A stretch of DNA of 44,820 bases from Pseudomonadota bacterium (GTDB lineage Bacteria; Pseudomonadota; Gammaproteobacteria; Burkholderiales; Burkholderiaceae_C), in contig JAFECX010000152.1 in assembly GCA_018241895.1 (NCBI GenBank), forward strand, positions 1 to 44,820, in the 5' to 3' direction. The notes under the pieces were generated by a model, which saw only the letters and a program-made list of their open reading frames with translations, searched no databases and had not been told where the DNA came from. Of this stretch, positions 23,038 to 31,340 are shown one piece after another. Each line of letters opens with the position of its first letter. Within the stretch, counting starts at the first letter, position 1. Both the position numbers and the translations under genes were made by a program.

Positions 23038-24833
23038 CAGAAGCTCTCGATCTCGGCCGGCACCGGCTTGCCGACGATCTGCGGCCTGACCTCGAGGTCG
23101 GGCGGCACGCCGAGCATGCGCAGCGTCTGCTGCACCACCTGGCTGAACACGGGCGCGGCGACCTCGCCGCCGAAGTAGCTGCCCTTGCCGGGCTCGTCGA
23201 CCATCACGGCGACGACGATGCGCGGATCGCTCACCGGCGCCAGGCCGACGAACCAGGCGCGGTACTTGTTGCCGTAGCCGCGTCCTTCCTGCTTGCGCGC
23301 GGTGCCGGTCTTGCCGCCGACCGAGTAGCCCAGCGTCTGCGCCTTCGGCGCCGTGCCGCCGGGCCCGGCGGCCAGTTGCAGCATCTGGCGCACCTCGCGC
23401 GCGGTGCGCGCCGACATCACGCGCTGGCCGGCCACCGGCTGCTCGCTCGCGCGCTTGACGATCGTCACCGGGACCACCTCGCCATCGCGCGCGAACGCGG
23501 TGTAGGCGCGCGCGAGCTGCATCAGGCTCACCGACAGGCCGTAGCCGTAGCTCATCGTCGCCTGCTCGATCGGGCGCCAGCTCTTCCAGGGCCGCAGCCG
23601 CCCGGTGACGGCACCGGGAAAGTCGATGCGCGGCTTCTGGCCCAGGCCGACCGAGGTGAACATCTCCCACATCTCGCGCCGGTCCATCTGCAGCGCGATC
23701 TTCGTGGTGCCGACGTTGCTCGACTTCTGGATCACCTCGGCCACCGTGAGCACGCCGTGCGGGTGCGAGTCGCGGATCGTCGAGCCGGTGACGGTGATGC
23801 TGCCCGGCGCCGTCTGGATCGGCGTGGTCGGCTTGACGCGGCCGGTCTCGAGCGCGAGCGCGATCGTGAACGGCTTCATCGTCGAGCCCGGCTCGAAGGT
23901 GTCGGTCAGCGCGCGATTGCGCAGCTGCTCGCCGCCGACGCGCCTGCGCTGGCCGGGGTCGAAGCTCGGGTAGTTGGCCAGCGCCAGCAGTTCGCCCGTC
24001 TTCGCGTCGAGCACGACCACGCTGCCGCCGCGCGCCTGGTGCGCGCGCACCGCGTCGCGCACGCACTGCCAGGCGAAGAACTGGACCTTGCTGTCGATGG
24101 CCAGCGTGACGTCGTCGCCGTTGAGCGGATCGAGCGGCTCGCCGACGTCCTCGACCACGCGCCCGAGCCGATCGCGCACCACGGTGCGCTGCCCGGCGCG
24201 GCCCTCGAGCTGCGACTCGAAACCGAGTTCGATGCCCTCCTGGCCCTTGTCGTCGACGTCGGTGAAGCCCACCACGTGCGCCGCCGCCTCACCCTCGGGG
24301 TAGCGGCGGCGGTACTCGCGCGTCTCCGACACGCCCTCCAGGCCGAGCGCCTTGACCGCCAGCCACACCGGTTCCTCGATGTGGCGGCGCAGCGTCACGG
24401 TGCCGCTGGCGCCCTCGAGCCGCTCGGCGACGTCCTTCTTCGGCACGTCGAGTGCACGCGCGAGCGCCGCGATGCGCGCCTTGCGGTCGGCCGTGTCGGC
24501 GGCGAAGGCCTTCAGATCGACCTGCACCGTCGGCATCGCGACGCTGGTGGCCAGCACGAGGCCGTTGCGATCGAGGATGCGGCCGCGGCTGGCGGGCACC
24601 CGCTCGCGGTGCACGAAGCGCTTTGCGCCCTGTGCCTGATAGAAGCCCGCGGCGGCGATCTGCACGTAGACGGCGCGCCCGAGCAGCAGCGCGAACGCCG
24701 CGCCGACCAGCAGCACGACGAAGCGCGAGCGCCAGGGGGGCGTCCGGCTGGCCAGCAGCGGGCTGGTCGCGTAGTTCACGCTGCGCGCACCGGCGGCGCG
24801 CGCAGCGCCCGCAGAACGTGCACCGACGCTCAC
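23037..24833 (-). CDS. ftsI: Peptidoglycan D,D-transpeptidase FtsI (penicillin-binding protein 3)
   Basis: The 598-aa class B penicillin-binding protein crosslinks septal peptidoglycan with FtsW. A basic N-terminus and one membrane anchor (about residues 35-60) lead to the pedestal domain, starting RVPASRGRILDRNGLVLA. The transpeptidase triad is visible: STMK (about 315), SSN (about 370) and KTG (about 507). The GTG at 24833 was chosen because it forms a GTGA overlap with the ftsL stop; the open frame extends 107 codons upstream through ftsL without a family match. Confidence 0.96.
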
Positions 24834-25114
24834 GGTGTCGCCCCCTTGCCGGCGCCCTCGTCGACGAAGGTGGTGATGCCGGGCGTGGCAGCGCGCATCG
24901 CCAGCTTGTCGCGCGCCATGCGCTCGACGCGCAGGTGCGTGGCCTGCGCCTGGCGCTCCGCGTCCAGGCGCTTGTATTCGCCGTCCAGGCGGCGCTGCTC
25001 GGCGCGCACGCGGTCGAGTTCGGCGAACAGGCGCCGCGCTTCGTACGACGTGCGCACCAACGCCAGCGCGCTGGCCAGCAGCACGGCCACGAGCAGCAGG
25101 TCGAGCTTGCTCAC
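24830..25114 (-). CDS. ftsL: Cell division protein FtsL
   Basis: The 94-aa bitopic protein forms the FtsQBL complex that activates septal synthesis. It has one membrane segment (about residues 6-22, LLLVAVLLASALALV) followed by a leucine-zipper-like coiled coil rich in Arg/Glu/Leu. The GTG at 25114 (SKLDLLL start) resembles other betaproteobacterial FtsL N-termini. A GTG at 25129 would add five residues. The chosen start overlaps the stop of a 21-codon bridging ORF. The stop overlaps the ftsI GTG. Confidence 0.9.
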   Translation of the reverse strand: MSKLDLLLVAVLLASALALVRTSYEARRLFAELDRVRAEQRRLDGEYKRLDAERQAQATHLRVERMARDKLAMRAATPGITTFVDEGAGKGATP

Positions 25115-25176
25115 CCGGTCGTCCTGCACAGTCCGTGCTGCGCAATGTGCGCATCGAAGCGGGCGCCCGCGTTCAT
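25111..25176 (-). other. 21-codon bridging ORF between rsmH and ftsL
   Basis: An ATG at 25176 overlaps the rsmH stop as ATGA. The frame runs 21 codons ([15 protein letters not shown] start) and its TGA (25113-25111) overlaps the ftsL GTG as GTGA. It may carry ribosomes across this otherwise untranslated 58-base gap. No family resemblance was noticed. Confidence 0.35.
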
Positions 25177-26108
25177 GCGGCCTCGGACGTACGCTCGACC
25201 ACGCGCATCACCGCCGAGCGGGCGCGCGGGTTGGCGGCCACTTCGGCCGCCGAGGGCTTGACGCGCGCCAGCGCCCTCAGCCGCAGGGGGCGCGGCGGGG
25301 CGAACGGCACGCGGCGGTCCGGCTCGTCGCGGCTTTCGGCGGCGATGAAGCGCTTGACGATGCGGTCCTCCAGCGAGTGGAAAGCGATGACCACGAGTCG
25401 TCCCCCGGCAGCGAGCAGCGCCAACGCGGCCTTCAGCCCTTGGCCGAGCGCCTCGAGCTCGGCATTGACGTGAATCCGTAAAGCCTGAAACGTGCGCGTT
25501 GCAGGGTCCTGGCCCGCCTCGCGGGACTTGACGGCGCGAGCCACGAGCGCGGCCAGCTCACCGGTGCGGCGCACGGGGGAGCCGCCTTCGCGGCGAGCCA
25601 CAAGCGCCTTTGCAATCGGTACAGCAGCCCGTTCTTCGCCATAGTCACGCAGCACCTCCACGATTTCGCGCGCGCTGGCGCGGGCCAGGAATTCGGCCGC
25701 CGTCTCGCCGCGCGTGGTGTCCATGCGCATGTCCAGCGGCGCGTCGTGCCGAAAGCTGAAGCCGCGCTCGGGGTTGTCGAGCTGCGGCGAGCTCACGCCC
25801 AGGTCCAGCAGCACGCCTTGCACCTGCGCCACGCCGAGCGCGGCCAGCCGGACGTCCATCTCGGCGAAGCTGGCGTGCAGCACGGCGAGGCGCGGGTCGG
25901 CCATCGCCTGCGCAGCGGCCACCGCCTCGGGATCCTTGTCGAAGGCATACAGGCGCCCGGCGGGCGCGAGACGCGCGAGGATCGCGCGCGCATGCCCGCC
26001 GCGGCCGAAGGTGCCGTCGACGTACACGCCCTCGGGCTGCGTGACGAGCGCCGCCACGGCCTCGTCGAGCAGCACGGTGCGGTGCAGCCATCGGTTTGCG
26101 TCGTTCAC
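25173..26108 (-). CDS. rsmH: 16S rRNA (cytosine-1402-N4)-methyltransferase
   Basis: The 311-aa cytoplasmic enzyme (formerly MraW) methylates C1402 of 16S rRNA in the ribosomal P site using SAM. The N-terminal [13 protein letters not shown], the SAM loop [15 protein letters not shown], the [20 protein letters not shown] motif and the late [15 protein letters not shown] are diagnostic. The length matches the family (313). The GTG start overlaps the mraZ stop as GTGA. This is the normal second gene of the dcw cluster. Confidence 0.97.
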   Translation of the reverse strand: MNDANRWLHRTVLLDEAVAALVTQPEGVYVDGTFGRGGHARAILARLAPAGRLYAFDKDPEAVAAAQAMADPRLAVLHASFAEMDVRLAALGVAQVQGVLLDLGVSSPQLDNPERGFSFRHDAPLDMRMDTTRGETAAEFLARASAREIVEVLRDYGEERAAVPIAKALVARREGGSPVRRTGELAALVARAVKSREAGQDPATRTFQALRIHVNAELEALGQGLKAALALLAAGGRLVVIAFHSLEDRIVKRFIAAESRDEPDRRVPFAPPRPLRLRALARVKPSAAEVAANPRARSAVMRVVERTSEAA

Positions 26109-26548
26109 GCCAGCCTGAGGTTGCGCAGCGCCTCGGGCTTGCCCCTGGCGATGGCCTGCGCTTCGTGGACTTCGTAACGGCCGAGATCCCACAATTCGAA
26201 ATAGGTACCCAGGCCCATGAACTTCACCTCGCGTTCGAGCCCCGCCCAGCGCCTGAGATCGGGCGGAATCAGCACGCGCGAGGCGCTGTCGATCTCTACC
26301 TCCTCCGAGTTGCCGGCCAGGATGCGCCGCCACGGGTCGTCGTCCGCGGTCAGCTCGAGCACGACGCGCTCGAGCTGCTCCCACACCGGCGGCGGATACA
26401 GCGACAGGCCGCCGTCGGCGTTCTTCGTGACGATGAGCCTGCCACCCACGCTGGCCATGAGCTGCTCGCGCCAGCGCGCAGGCACGGTGATGCGCCCCTT
26501 CTGGTCGAGAGTCAGCACTGGACCGCCGCGATAGGGCGCTTGAGACAC
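26105..26548 (-). CDS. mraZ: MraZ, DNA-binding transcriptional regulator of the dcw cluster
   Basis: The 147-aa protein carries two AbrB-like halves, each with the family pattern: [17 protein letters not shown] near the N-terminus and [21 protein letters not shown] in the second half. MraZ binds repeats in its own promoter and represses the dcw operon in E. coli. The GTG at 26548 is the only plausible start, since an in-frame stop lies three codons upstream. It is the first gene of the cluster and lies about 30 bases from a candidate promoter. Confidence 0.96.
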   Translation of the reverse strand: MSQAPYRGGPVLTLDQKGRITVPARWREQLMASVGGRLIVTKNADGGLSLYPPPVWEQLERVVLELTADDDPWRRILAGNSEEVEIDSASRVLIPPDLRRWAGLEREVKFMGLGTYFELWDLGRYEVHEAQAIARGKPEALRNLRLA

Positions 26549-26576
26549 TATTCAACACTCATCTGCACGAATCCCC

Positions 26577-26605
26577 ACTCTAATCGAGAGTACTCTCCAG
26601 GTCAA
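26577..26605 (-). promoter_or_regulatory. Candidate promoter of the dcw cluster with a palindromic spacer
   Basis: On the minus strand TTGACC (26605-26600), a 17-base spacer and TAGAGT (26582-26577) form a good sigma-70 promoter. The spacer holds a perfect 12-bp palindrome, GAGAGTACTCTC (26586-26597), a possible operator. The stretch immediately upstream is unusually A+T-rich for this genome. Confidence 0.55.
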
Positions 26606-26689
26606 CGCGACGGCCAAGGAAAAATCAAGGAAATCAATCACTTACGGATCGATTCGAAAGCGATCCGCTGGGCTGGAAAGCGCTGAATA
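26606..26689. other. AT-richer intergenic stretch upstream of the dcw promoter
   Basis: This gene-free stretch is clearly less GC-rich than the rest of the window. It includes a 7-bp inverted repeat (26645-26651 with 26661-26667, nine-base loop). It may act as an UP element or regulator site for the dcw promoter; nothing more can be supported. Confidence 0.4.
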
Positions 26690-26818
26690 ATGAAGGACTT
26701 GGCTACGGCACTGAAAGCGCTTCTTGAACTGGAGGGCCGCACGGCCTTCCTCGTTTGCCCCGATCCGTGCGCACCGCGGCGATTCGTGCACAAGTTCTCG
26801 TTGTCGGCGCCGGCGTGA
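26690..26818 (+). CDS. Candidate 42-aa small protein, divergent from mraZ
   Basis: ATG at 26690 opens a 42-codon frame beginning MKDLATALKALLELEG and ending HKFSLSAPA. The first half would be an amphipathic helix, and two cysteines lie in a CPDPCAP stretch. Base composition is lower in GC than its surroundings. No clear ribosome-binding site and no recognised family, so this is only a candidate. Confidence 0.3.
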   Translation: MKDLATALKALLELEGRTAFLVCPDPCAPRRFVHKFSLSAPA

Positions 26819-26900
26819 TCGGCCGGGCGGCGGAGGGGCGGGCGCTCGGTTGAGGCGGGCGCGCCACCGCCGCACGCGCGCACGCGGCAAACTGGAGGCG

Positions 26901-27203
26901 ATGCACAACGATCCCCTGTGGAACCTGCGCCACGCGATCGCCGGCGTGGCGCTGGCGCTGCTGCTGGCCGTGCTGCTGGCGGCGGCGCTCGGGCGCGTCG
27001 TCGGCGACTGGCTCGGCGGCGGCTACGGCGTGCGCGTGTCGATCTACGGCGGCCTGCTGCTGTACGTGGTGCTGGGCGCCGCCGTGCTGTTCTTGCGTGT
27101 GGCGCAGCACGAGACGCGCGCGCTATCGCCGGCTCGCGTGGCCCTGTGGCTGGCGAGCCTGTGGGCCTGGCCGCTGCTGTTCGCGGCGCGGCGCGCGCGC
27201 TGA
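26901..27203 (+). CDS. Small inner-membrane protein of unknown function
   Basis: The 100-aa protein has two strong membrane segments (about residues 11-33 and 46-67) and a weaker one near 80-94. It ends in a basic tail (AARRAR). The ATG at 26901 follows GGAGG closely. A longer open frame upstream is Arg-rich and shadow-like. I do not recognise a family. It runs opposite to the dcw cluster and converges on the carbonic anhydrase gene, with the inverted-repeat element in between. Confidence 0.6.
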   Translation: MHNDPLWNLRHAIAGVALALLLAVLLAAALGRVVGDWLGGGYGVRVSIYGGLLLYVVLGAAVLFLRVAQHETRALSPARVALWLASLWAWPLLFAARRAR

Positions 27204-27283
27204 AGCGCTCGAGCCCACGTGGCTGTGCCACTGCGCTCGACCTCGGGCGGGGCGCGCAGCGGGCGCAGCCCGGCCCCGGCGGT

Positions 27284-27451
27284 GCTCAGAAACTGTGAGT
27301 GAATCGGTCGTGCCCGAGCGGCGCGACAGGGCGGCCACGATCAAGGCGCAAAGCGCAGCCCGATCGCGCGATAGGGCGGGCATCCGCAGCGCCGGGCGCG
27401 GGCGTCAGGGCGCGCCGAGCGGGCGTGAGTGGTTCGTTCACAGGTTGCTCA
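27284..27451. mobile_element. MITE-like element, copy A, abutting the carbonic anhydrase stop codon
   Basis: This ~168-bp segment is about 85% identical by eye to 28674-28840. Its ends form imperfect terminal inverted repeats: the left end CAGAAACTGTG and the complement of the right end GAGCAACCTGTGAACGAACC. The inverted similarity continues inward for roughly 45 bases. The right end includes the TGA of the carbonic anhydrase gene. It encodes no transposase. Confidence 0.7.
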
Positions 27452-28576
27452 GTTCGACTGCAGGATCCGCCGCCCCGCGCCCGCCTGCAGCGGCCGCGCG
27501 TTCATCGGATAGATCCGGGCGAACAGCTCGATCTGCTCGGCGGCGGCCGTCACCGGCGCGCGCATCACCACCCACTGCACGCCCTCGCTGCACGGCGGCG
27601 TCGTGAGCGAGCCCATGTACGTGTAGTAGCGGCGATCGCCCGGCAGCAGGCCGGCCGGATCGAGCGTCGTGCGCGCCTGCACTTGCACGTTCCTTTCCAG
27701 CGGCAGGTGGTTCCACACCGTCTGCACGACCGGCTGTGCCGGCCCCTTGTCGAGCAGCACGGCGATCACCGCGAGCCGGCCGCCGGCCTCCTTGTGCACG
27801 AGGTGCACCGACATCTCGAACTGGCGGCCGTCGATGCGCTCCTCCGACGGCCGGTGGAAGTGGAACTGCACGAGCTCGAAGCGTCGCCCGCCGATCTCGA
27901 CCGCATTGCCCGGCGCGACGTTCACCTGCACCGTGTGACCGTTGTCGACGACGGCGAAGCGGCTGGCCTGGTAGTCGAAGCGCACCGGCTCGAGATCGAC
28001 CGCCAGGCCGTCGCGGATGTCGATCGGGCTTTGCCGCTCGCCCGACGCGCACAGGGCATAGTCCGGCTGCAGGCTGCCCCAGGCCGCGGGGCCGCCCGCG
28101 CCTTCGTAACCCCAGTGCGCCGCCTCCGCCTGGGCCGGTGCCGCGGCGGCGGTGCGCTCGGCGGCCGCACGCGGCGCCTTTGCCGCGTAGATGGCGCCTG
28201 CCGGCGCCGCGGCGGCACGAGGACGCACGGCACTGCGGGCCTTCGCCACGGCCTTCGGCGCTTCGGCGGCCACGGCGCTCGACGCCCCGGCGGCGCTGTG
28301 CACATCGACCTTGCCCGACAGCGCTGCGCCGCCTCCGCCGCCCAGCCGTTCGGCGAGCCGCCGGCGCAGCCGCTCCATCGGATCGACGATCGGCGCCGCC
28401 GGCGCCGCCGCCGCGGCCGATGCCGCGCCCTGGGCGGCCGAGCCCGGCCCCGCACGCTGCGCCTGTACATCGGCCGCCGACGCGCTCGGCGCGCCCGGCA
28501 GGAAGGCCAGCAGCAGCAGCGCGCGCAGCAGGGCCGCGCGGCGCGCTGGCACGGGATCGGACAGGCGCGAAATCAT
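27449..28576 (-). CDS. Periplasmic alpha-class carbonic anhydrase with long Ala-rich N-terminal linker
   Basis: The 375-aa precursor hydrates CO2 to bicarbonate with a zinc ion. A signal peptide (residues 1-34, cleavage near SASA-A) is followed by about 115 residues of Ala-rich, basic low-complexity sequence. The catalytic domain starts at HWGYEG (154). Zinc ligands are H239 and H241 (QFHFHRPSEE) and H258 (MSVHLVHKE). QSPIDI and SLTTPPCSEGV are conserved, with C176 and the late Cys fitting the bacterial disulfide. The ATG at 28576 was preferred to a GTG at 28618, as it places the signal peptide at the start. Copies of the inverted-repeat element lie on both sides. Confidence 0.9.
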   Translation of the reverse strand: MISRLSDPVPARRAALLRALLLLAFLPGAPSASAADVQAQRAGPGSAAQGAASAAAAAPAAPIVDPMERLRRRLAERLGGGGGAALSGKVDVHSAAGASSAVAAEAPKAVAKARSAVRPRAAAAPAGAIYAAKAPRAAAERTAAAAPAQAEAAHWGYEGAGGPAAWGSLQPDYALCASGERQSPIDIRDGLAVDLEPVRFDYQASRFAVVDNGHTVQVNVAPGNAVEIGGRRFELVQFHFHRPSEERIDGRQFEMSVHLVHKEAGGRLAVIAVLLDKGPAQPVVQTVWNHLPLERNVQVQARTTLDPAGLLPGDRRYYTYMGSLTTPPCSEGVQWVVMRAPVTAAAEQIELFARIYPMNARPLQAGAGRRILQSN

Positions 28577-28673
28577 GCGTGGGGCTCCGCGCAGGCTATC
28601 GGCCGCGCGGGCGCTCACTTGAGCCGGAGCGCGGCACGCCCGACGGCCTGAGGTGGGAAGCGCGAGCCGCGCC

Positions 28674-28840
28674 GCTCAGAACCTGTGGACGAACCGGTCG
28701 CGCCCGAGCGGCGCGACAGGACGGCCCTGATCAAGGCACAAAGCGCAGCCATAGCGCGCGATATGGCGAGCATTTGCAACGCCGAGCGGGGGCGTCAGGG
28801 TGCGTCGAGCGGGCGTGCGTGGTTCGTTCACAGGGTCTCA
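28674..28840. mobile_element. MITE-like element, copy B, abutting the MFS transporter stop codon
   Basis: This second copy of the ~167-bp element is in the same orientation as copy A. The left end CAGAACCTGTGGACGAACC and the complement of the right end GAGACCCTGTGAACGAACC are near-identical terminal inverted repeats of about 19 bases. The right end includes the TGA of the MFS gene, as copy A does for its neighbour. Confidence 0.72.
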
Positions 28841-30043
28841 GGTGACCTGCCGCTTGACCCAGGTCCAGGACACGAGCCCGGCGGCCATCAGCACGAGCGC
28901 GGCCAGCGCCAGGTCGCGCGGCGAGTTCATCACCAGCGGCGTGAGCGCGCCCGCCACCAGCGCGTTGGCCGCGCTCGAGATGCTCGAGTGCACCGACGAG
29001 GCCATGCCGCGGCGCTCGGGCACCTGGTCGAGCACGAGCAGCGTGACCACCGGCGTCATCAGCGACCAGCCGAGCGCGTACAGCCCGATCGGCCACATCG
29101 ACCACCATGCGTTGGGCTCGAAGACGAGGTTGAGCACCACGTTGAGCACCGACACCACGCTCATGACGACGAAGCCCCAGCGGATCTGCCGGCGCCACGG
29201 CACCCGCCCCGCCAGCCGCCCCGACAGCCAGGCACCGGCCATGATGCCGCTGACGTTGATGGCGAAGAACCAGAAGAACTGCGTCGGCGCCAGCCCCAGG
29301 TGCTCGCCGACGAAGGCCGGCGCCGCGAGCACATACAGGAACATGCCGTTGAACGGGATGCCGCTGGCCACGACCAGCGCGAGGAACTGCGGGCTGCGCA
29401 CGAGCCCGGCGTAGCCGCGCAGCAGGTGCAGCAGATGCAAGGGCTGACGCTCGGAGTGGTGCAGCGTCTCGGGCAGCCGGCGCCAGATCACGATCCACAG
29501 CAGCAGGCCCAAGAGCGCGAGCATCCAGAAGATCGCATGCCAGCCCAGGCCCGCGAACACCCAGCCGCCCAGCAGCGGCGCCACCGCGGGCGCGACGGCG
29601 AAGTACAGCGTCACCTGCGACATCGCGCGCTGCGCGTCGGCCGCGCCGTACAGGTCGCGGATGATGGCGCGCGAGACCACCATGCCGGTGCCCGCCGACA
29701 GGCCCTGCAGCGCGCGAAAGGCCACCAGCCAGCCGATCGAGTTCGACAGTGCGCAGCCGATCGAGGCGAGCGTGAAGACGGCCGCACCGACGAGGACCAC
29801 CGGGCGGCGGCCGAAGCTGTCCGACAGCGCGCCGTGGAACAGGTTCATCACCGCGAAGCCGAGCAGGTAGCTCGACAGCGTCTGCTGCATCTCGGCCGGC
29901 GAGGCGCCGATCGACGCGCCGATGCCGCTGAAGGCCGGCAGGTAGGTGTCGATCGAGAACGGCCCGAGCATGCTCAGGCAGGCGATGAGCAGCGTCAGCG
30001 TCCAGCGCGAGCCGCGCCAGAGCGTTTGCGCGTCGGGGTGCAT
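28838..30043 (-). CDS. Bcr/CflA-family multidrug efflux transporter (MFS)
   Basis: The 401-aa inner-membrane protein has about 12 hydrophobic segments and the 12-TM drug:H+ antiporter pattern. Its opening (LSMLGPFSIDTYLPAF), the motif A-like GALSDSFGRRPVVLVG after TM2 and the FRALQGLSAGTGMVVSRAIIRDLY segment are typical of Bcr/CflA proteins. These export bicyclomycin, chloramphenicol or similar compounds; the substrate here is unknown. ATG 30043 was chosen because longer open frames run into rnpB. The stop codon is inside the repeat element. Confidence 0.9.
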   Translation of the reverse strand: MHPDAQTLWRGSRWTLTLLIACLSMLGPFSIDTYLPAFSGIGASIGASPAEMQQTLSSYLLGFAVMNLFHGALSDSFGRRPVVLVGAAVFTLASIGCALSNSIGWLVAFRALQGLSAGTGMVVSRAIIRDLYGAADAQRAMSQVTLYFAVAPAVAPLLGGWVFAGLGWHAIFWMLALLGLLLWIVIWRRLPETLHHSERQPLHLLHLLRGYAGLVRSPQFLALVVASGIPFNGMFLYVLAAPAFVGEHLGLAPTQFFWFFAINVSGIMAGAWLSGRLAGRVPWRRQIRWGFVVMSVVSVLNVVLNLVFEPNAWWSMWPIGLYALGWSLMTPVVTLLVLDQVPERRGMASSVHSSISSAANALVAGALTPLVMNSPRDLALAALVLMAAGLVSWTWVKRQVT

Positions 30044-30151
30044 GGTGCAGGGGAAAGAGGCGCAGTCTACGGGCACGGCGCACGCGCTGCTGCTCGTGCG
30101 CACCCGGCGCCGGCGTTGCACCCGCCCGCGGCACCCCGGCGACGGCAAGAA

Positions 30152-30493
30152 TGTGAAGCAGGCCGATAGGCCGGATTCTGTGCGGCGCCCCGCCTCGCGA
30201 CGAGGCGCCGTGACCGCCATTCCTCTGGGCCGGGGGTCGCCCACCCGGCTCGGTGCCACCTACCCGCCGGCTCCGCGGGCCGCATCAAAGCCGGCCTACT
30301 TGGTGTTGCTGCGCGTAGAGATTGCCCGTTTCACCCGATGCGCGGCCTGGCCTCGCACCGACTCGTCTCTGTTGCTCTGATCCTCGGCTCACGCCGGACA
30401 GGTGTTACCTGCTACGCCGCCCTGTGCAGTCCGGACCTTCCTCCAGTGCCGGGTTTCCCCGCTCGCACCAGCGGCGGTCTGGCCTGCTTCACG
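30152..30493 (-). ncRNA. rnpB: RNase P RNA (bacterial type A)
   Basis: Read on the minus strand, the 5' end GAAGCAGGCCAGACC pairs with the 3' CGGCCTATCGGCCTGCTTC (helices P1/P2 region). Conserved core blocks are present: GAGGAAGGTCCGGAC, CAGGGC, GGTAACACCTG, the P10/11 AGAGCAACAGAGA, GGGTGAAACGG, and late AGAGGAATGG and ACAGAATCCGGCC. The length is about 340 nt, in the usual range. This ribozyme trims the 5' leader of pre-tRNAs with RnpA. Ends are accurate to a few bases. Confidence 0.96.
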
Positions 30494-30499
30494 GTCGGC

Positions 30500-30505
30500 A
30501 TTATC
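30500..30505 (-). promoter_or_regulatory. rnpB: -10 element of the rnpB promoter
   Basis: GATAAT on the minus strand ends seven bases before the RNA's expected 5' end. The matching -35 region is weak (CGCGTG about 17 bases upstream). Confidence 0.55.
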
Positions 30506-30691
30506 GGGCCTCGTGCCTGCGGCACGCGCGCCGCACGCTGCGGCACGTGCGCTGGCGCACGAGCGCCGCGCCCCGGCGCATTCGACATGGCGCTGCGGGC
30601 AGACGCCGGCATCGACGCACTGGGGTGATTGCTCCAGCGATGCCGGCTAGCATTGCCGATTCACAACGCAAGCAAAGGAAGGAGTGAAGCC

Positions 30692-31180
30692 ATGGGATTG
30701 ATGTCGTTCATCAAGGACGCTGGCGAGAAGCTGTTCGGCAAGGGCGAGGCCAAGGCCGCCGCTCCCGCGCAGGCGGCGCCGGACGCGGCCGCGCTGTCCA
30801 AGGCGGCGAGCGACGCGATCGTCGCCTACGTGCGCGCGCAGGGGTTGCCGGCCGACAAGCTCGACGTGAGCTTCGATGCCGCGAGCTCCACCGTCACCGT
30901 CGCCGGCGTGATGCCCGATCAGGCCACCAAGGAGAAGGTGCTGCTGTGCTGCGGCAACGTCTCCGGCGTGGCGGCGGTCAACGACCAGCTCACCGTGGAG
31001 CAGGCGCACCCCGAGGCGCAATGGCACGTCGTCGTCAGCGGCGACAACCTGAGCAAGATTGCCAAGAAGTTCTACGGCGATGCGAACAAGTATCCGGTGA
31101 TCTTCGAGGCCAACAAGCCGATGCTCGTGCACCCGGACAAGATCTACCCGGGGCAGACGCTGCGCATCCCGCCGCTGTAA
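30692..31180 (+). CDS. kbp: Kbp/YgaU-like BON and LysM domain protein
   Basis: The 162-aa cytoplasmic protein matches E. coli Kbp (YgaU), a potassium-binding stress protein of 149 aa. It shares the start MGLMSFIKDAGEKLFG, a BON domain at about residues 36-103 and a LysM domain at about 112-160 ending FEANKPMLVHPDKIYPGQTLRIP. It differs from the E. coli protein by an Ala-rich spacer after residue 20 and two adjacent cysteines in VLLCCGNVSG. A strong AAGGAG ribosome-binding site supports the ATG. There is no signal peptide. Confidence 0.9.
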   Translation: MGLMSFIKDAGEKLFGKGEAKAAAPAQAAPDAAALSKAASDAIVAYVRAQGLPADKLDVSFDAASSTVTVAGVMPDQATKEKVLLCCGNVSGVAAVNDQLTVEQAHPEAQWHVVVSGDNLSKIAKKFYGDANKYPVIFEANKPMLVHPDKIYPGQTLRIPPL

Positions 31181-31274
31181 TCGCGCCCACGTCGGCCGCA
31201 GGCCGTGCCCGGCACGGCTGCGGTCGACGCACCGACAGGCGGCGCGCCCGCCGCGCCCCGCTTCGGCGCCGCAC

Positions 31275-31300
31275 GCGATCGGCGCCACCCGCCCGATCGC
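31275..31300. terminator. Hairpin between convergent kbp and gnd
   Basis: An 8-bp inverted repeat (31275-31282 with 31293-31300) overlaps a second possible 9-bp pairing (31281-31289 with 31305-31313). It could stop transcription from either side, but no T-runs are present. Confidence 0.3.
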
Positions 31301-31340
31301 GTCAGGTGGCGCCGGTGGCGCCACGAGTACGCCCGCGTCT

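Noticed and set aside
27299..27440. Repeat element considered as a small protein gene (frame ending FVHR)
   Set aside because: The frame is open in both copies, but many differences change amino acids and the terminal inverted repeats explain the conservation better.
30044..30259. MFS transporter start moved upstream to 30259
   Set aside because: The added part is translated from rnpB sequence and is not transporter-like.
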